A stretch of 16,668 nt of DNA from Acidobacteriota bacterium (GTDB lineage Bacteria > Acidobacteriota > Blastocatellia > RBC074): positions 1 to 16,668 of the forward strand of contig JAKEHZ010000204.1 in NCBI GenBank assembly GCA_022614735.1, in the 5' to 3' direction. A model generated the notes under the pieces. It was not told the origin of the DNA and made no database searches. It saw only the letters and a program-made list of their open reading frames with translations. The first letter of the stretch is position 1; each line of letters starts with the position of its first letter. The translations under genes were made by a program, and so were the position numbers. Shown here in pieces: positions 14,043-16,668 of this stretch.

Positions 14043-15533
14043 ATGATTGAGACGGTAAGGAAAAATTGGTGGGTCTATGTTGTCGTAGCATTATTCGCGG
14101 TTTTATTGTTTCTTTTACTGCCACGACATGAGCCGTGGTTTGACGAGGCTCAATTCTGGCTGCTCGCAAGAGATATCGGCATTGTAGAGCTGTTCGGCAG
14201 GTTTCTGCGCTATGAAGGCACACCGGCGCTCTGGATATTAATTCTTATGTTGCCCGCCAAGCTGGGCTTTCCGTACATCACCCTCAATGTCATTTCTATC
14301 TTATTTGCCATTATCGGGGTCTATTTGGTCGTGATGTATTCACCATTCCCAATAATTATCAGGATATTATACCCATTCACTTACTTTATTTTTTATCAAT
14401 ATACAGTGGTAGCCAGGAGCTATATTCTATTAATCTTACTATTACCTTTGCTGGCGATCACCTATCGAGAGAGAAGGAGAAGGGTTTACACATTTACAAT
14501 ACTATTGATGTTATTGGGATCCGTGAGCCTGCACGGATATTTAATAGCCTTGGGCTTAATAGCAGTAGAAGGAATAGAGGTGCTGAGAGACTGGAAAAAG
14601 CTCAATGATAAAGAGAAAAGAGCATACCTCGGATCAGCGACGATGTTTGGCATATTTTCAGCATTTACGGTCCTCATTTTATGGCCCCCCAGCGACGGAA
14701 ACATCTTATCGGGATTTAACTTTGACATTGTTAATTTTTTGAGGGTTAGCGCCCGTGTGATCTATGAAATAATGACCGGATATAGACCTCCGAGTATTTT
14801 GCTCTTCGGTGTGATGCTTTGGTGGTTTTGGCGTACGGGAAGATTGTTGGTTTTCCTGGCGACAACTCTTCCGATTTTAGTCCTCTTTGCTGTGACGTTT
14901 TACTACCTCCATCACACCGGGGTCATTTTTTTGTTGTTGATCTTTAACCTCTGGCTGAGTTTTGAAACGAGTAAGGCATTGGGTTGGAAAAATAGGCCCT
15001 ACTTGACAGTATCAACTGCTATTTTAGTTATCTTCTCTTTTCATCTTTACTGGGCGTTCAGCGCATTTAGATATGATTTTTCTGAGAGGTATTCCGCGAG
15101 CAGGGATGTGGCGAACTATCTGAAGGCTAATCAGCTGGATAGTCAAAAGATATCCGCGGTTGGAAACCGGACGGTGGCAATCTTACCTTATTTTAACCGA
15201 AATATCTTTGCTAACTTCAATAGCGGGCAAAAACCATGTTACTGGATGTGGGCTAAAAGTTATAACCTCAACGTCTGGTCGTATCGAGATACAACTGCTG
15301 GCGCAATCCACGATAAGGTTAAGTTAGCTGCAATGGATAACCATGCTTTAATCGTAGTTTCCGTTATAGGAGATTATGCCCCCGCAAGTACGCCGGTGCC
15401 AGGATATGAACTGACAAAGCTTTTTTCTGGCCGTGTGTATTGGCGAGATAAGGCCGTTGAACAGGAATCGTTCGCAATTTTCACAAGAGTGGTGGATAAC
15501 ACGCGTGCCGCCACAGAGCTGAGAAATCAGTAG
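14043..15533 (+). CDS. GT-C-like polytopic membrane protein, probable glycosyltransferase
   Basis: This 496-residue protein has a membrane segment at about 10-26 followed by RHEPWFDEAQFWLLARD (28-44). The WFDEA acidic loop, directly after the first membrane segment, is typical of GT-C glycosyltransferases of the PMT/ArnT class. Around nine more hydrophobic segments follow, then a soluble C-terminal part (from about 355). I chose ATG 14043 because GAGGGA (14028-14033) sits nine bases upstream; an in-frame GTG at 14016 has no ribosome binding site. The gene is strikingly A/T-rich: 14401-14460 has 23 G+C of 60, against 37 of 60 in 13501-13560 of the adenylation gene, with many AGA/AGG, ATA and TTA codons. 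This suggests separate ancestry. Sugar and acceptor are unknown. Confidence 0.75.
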   Translation: MIETVRKNWWVYVVVALFAVLLFLLLPRHEPWFDEAQFWLLARDIGIVELFGRFLRYEGTPALWILILMLPAKLGFPYITLNVISILFAIIGVYLVVMYSPFPIIIRILYPFTYFIFYQYTVVARSYILLILLLPLLAITYRERRRRVYTFTILLMLLGSVSLHGYLIALGLIAVEGIEVLRDWKKLNDKEKRAYLGSATMFGIFSAFTVLILWPPSDGNILSGFNFDIVNFLRVSARVIYEIMTGYRPPSILLFGVMLWWFWRTGRLLVFLATTLPILVLFAVTFYYLHHTGVIFLLLIFNLWLSFETSKALGWKNRPYLTVSTAILVIFSFHLYWAFSAFRYDFSERYSASRDVANYLKANQLDSQKISAVGNRTVAILPYFNRNIFANFNSGQKPCYWMWAKSYNLNVWSYRDTTAGAIHDKVKLAAMDNHALIVVSVIGDYAPASTPVPGYELTKLFSGRVYWRDKAVEQESFAIFTRVVDNTRAATELRNQ

Positions 15534-15544
15534 AGGGAGCAGGC

Positions 15545-16474
15545 TTGAATATCTTACTGGTCGGCGAGGAATCGGCCGGCGCTCAGACCCTGAAATTATT
15601 GGCCCAGAGCAGCCATCGTTTAGTTGGAGTGATGGCTTCGCCCACGCGGACGTCGGCTGGCGGTATGACGGTGTGGCAGCACGCGGAGAAGCTGGGCTGC
15701 CGCGCATGGCCGGCGGAACTGGTGAAAGACCCACATTTTGCCGAGATGATCAAAGAAGAGGAAGTCGACGTCTTACTCAATGTCCACTCGCTTTTCGTCA
15801 TCAAAAAAGAGCTCATTGAGGCCCCGCGGTTCGGCAGCTTCAACTTGCATCCCGGCCCGCTGCCGCGCTATGCGGGACTGAACGCGCCGAGCTGGGCGAT
15901 ATATCGCGGCGAACATAGACACGGAGTGACGTTGCACTGGATGCTTGCCGGGATTGACACCGGCCCAATCGTTTCACAGGCGCTCTTCGACATGGGGGAG
16001 ACGGACACAGGATTCTCGGTTAGCGCTAAATGTATCAGGTTAGGTATGCAGTTGATCAAGCAATTGTTGGACACGGCGGCGGTAGATCCAAGCGAAATCC
16101 CAGCGATTGAGCAAGACTTAACTCAACGTGAATACTTCGGCAGGGGGACGCCGGATGATGGCTGGTTAGCCTGGTCTAGATCTGCTCGCGAGGTATTTAA
16201 TTTTGTGCGGGCTGCCGACTATTCCCCATTTCCATCGCCGTGGCGGACACCACGGTCGAGATTAGGAGAGAGTGAGATTGTCTTCGGAAAGGTCGAGCTA
16301 ACCGGTCAACCTTGTGATGCGCCGCCAGGGACAATTGGACAGCCTGATCGTGAGAGGATCAAAGTAGCTTGCGCCGATGAATGGGTTGCTGTGAACAGGG
16401 TGATGATTAACGGTCAGTATGCAAACGCTATCGATATACTCAAGCCCGGGGGGCGATTGGAATGGGAGAAATGA
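15545..16474 (+). CDS. Formyltransferase (Fmt/ArnA N-domain family), intact catalytic triad
   Basis: This 309-residue enzyme transfers a formyl group from N10-formyl-tetrahydrofolate to an amine. MNILLVGEESAGAQTLKLLA is the Rossmann start. FGSFNLHPGPLPRY (96-109) gives Asn100 and His102; GVTLHWMLAGIDTGPI (127-142) gives Asp138. This Asn/His/Asp set is the catalytic triad and is close in position to Asn102/His104/Asp140 of E. coli ArnA. Residues of about 205-309 resemble the Formyl_trans_C domain. It is not likely to be the housekeeping tRNA enzyme, because it sits in a glycan/adenylation operon 11 bases after the GT-C gene. Likely acceptors are an amino sugar or an activated amino acid. TTG 15545 is the start, with GAGGGA (15533-15538) six bases upstream. 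Last gene of the operon. Confidence 0.86.
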   Translation: MNILLVGEESAGAQTLKLLAQSSHRLVGVMASPTRTSAGGMTVWQHAEKLGCRAWPAELVKDPHFAEMIKEEEVDVLLNVHSLFVIKKELIEAPRFGSFNLHPGPLPRYAGLNAPSWAIYRGEHRHGVTLHWMLAGIDTGPIVSQALFDMGETDTGFSVSAKCIRLGMQLIKQLLDTAAVDPSEIPAIEQDLTQREYFGRGTPDDGWLAWSRSAREVFNFVRAADYSPFPSPWRTPRSRLGESEIVFGKVELTGQPCDAPPGTIGQPDRERIKVACADEWVAVNRVMINGQYANAIDILKPGGRLEWEK

Positions 16475-16543
16475 AAAAAGATGCTAGACGCTAGATACTC
16501 TTGCATTCAAGAAAATGATTTTCCTTGCATCTAGTATCTTTTA
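16475..16543 (+). terminator. Imperfect hairpin after the last gene, possible terminator
   Basis: AAAAGATGCTAGAC (16477-16490) pairs with ATCTAGTATCTTTT (16529-16542) at 12 of 14 positions, and CAAGAAAAT (16508-16516) pairs with ATTTTCCTTG (16518-16527) with one bulge. The 3' arm ends in TTTT. It starts right after the stop codon of the formyltransferase gene. The A/T-rich stem makes it an atypical terminator, and it may equally be part of the adjoining repeat. Confidence 0.4.
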
Positions 16544-16545
16544 CA

Positions 16546-16589
16546 GAGGAGTCGTTTATGTCGTCCAGGACGACGCCCAGAAACAATGA
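16546..16589 (+). repeat. Dispersed repeat, copy 2 (SD-ATG plus small hairpin)
   Basis: This is the second copy of the 44-base repeat at 131-174, same strand, ungapped, 34 of 44 identical. The stem GTCGTC/GACGAC (16560-16565 with 16569-16574) is fully Watson-Crick here. GAGGAG precedes an ATG (16558) by six bases as in copy 1. The frame from that ATG stays open to the window edge but runs into simple repeat. Confidence 0.6.
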
Positions 16590-16596
16590 AAAAGAT

Positions 16597-16668
16597 CAAC
16601 CGCCAAGACGCCAAGAGCGCCAAGAAGGCGGCAAGAAGGCGGCAAGAAGGCGGCAAGACCTTGGCGCT
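16597..16668. repeat. CCAAG/GGCAAG-rich repeat, cut by the window end
   Basis: The stretch has three loose CGCCAAG-type units, then three perfect 11-base tandem copies of AAGGCGGCAAG (16625-16657). AGCGCCAAG (16616-16624) is the reverse complement of CTTGGCGCT (16660-16668), so the tandem array is enclosed by inverted arms. Similar CGCCAAG arrays occur between genes in several bacterial phyla and often cause false Arg/Lys-rich gene calls. It may continue beyond the window. Confidence 0.65.

Noticed and set aside
15545..16474. Housekeeping methionyl-tRNA formyltransferase
   Set aside because: The triad fits, but the gene is in a glycan/adenylation operon and is not beside def or other translation genes.
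16558..16668. Possible partial Arg/Lys/Gln-rich gene starting at ATG after GAGGAG
   Set aside because: The frame is made of simple CCAAG/GGCAAG repeat and the start belongs to a repeat whose other copy stops after three codons.
1..16668. CRISPR array
   Set aside because: The repeats are palindromic pairs and nested fold-backs, not regularly spaced direct repeats with unique spacers; no cas gene is present.

Overview
The window reads as a cell-surface glycan biosynthesis locus from an acidobacterium. The best taxonomic clue is the C-terminal module of the gene at 6522-8930. It matches the pattern I know as the 'Solibacter uncharacterized C-terminal domain' (TIGR03437: SAASYAG..., SIVSAFGTGLA, FFISPTQVNFQIP, VSPGIFT), which is mostly acidobacterial. 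Complex palindromic intergenic repeats fit the Blastocatellia side of the phylum, but that finer placement is an inference. All supported genes lie on the + strand.

Region 1 (1-6189) opens with a REPIN-like double palindrome (17-123), a short dispersed repeat (131-174) and a strong hairpin (175-208) next to the ribosome binding site of the first gene. A tightly coupled five-gene operon follows: GT4 glycosyltransferase, formyltransferase-fold protein lacking the catalytic Asn, cytoplasmic NodB/CE4 deacetylase, ArnT-like GT-C membrane glycosyltransferase, and an AlgD-type GDP-mannose 6-dehydrogenase whose key residues fall at the AlgD positions. Two junctions are ATGA overlaps and one is a 38-base overlap.

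Region 2 (6190-9704) holds one secreted beta-helix protein with its own strong ribosome binding site. It lies between two elaborate inverted-repeat elements: a MITE-like element (6236-6446) and a 369-base multi-hairpin fold-back (8976-9344). A 41-base compact relative of the first element lies at 9361-9401. The rest, to 9704, has no convincing gene.

Region 3 (9705-16474) is a second five-gene operon: GT-C membrane protein, SsuD-like flavin monooxygenase, stand-alone amino-acid adenylation domain, second GT-C membrane protein, and a formyltransferase with the intact Asn/His/Asp triad. No carrier protein, condensation domain or thioesterase is visible. The window ends in a hairpin, a second copy of the short dispersed repeat (16546-16589) and a purine-rich CCAAG/GGCAAG repeat cut by the window edge.

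Working model (inference): the first operon makes and assembles sugar units, including a GDP-mannuronate-type uronate. The formyltransferase/NodB/GT-C order recalls the ArnA/ArnD/ArnT logic of lipid A modification. The second operon adds chemistry usually seen in non-ribosomal peptide pathways (amino-acid activation, flavin oxidation, N-formylation) next to membrane glycosyltransferases. The whole could make an acylated or formylated amino-sugar surface polymer. The substrate cannot be read from sequence.
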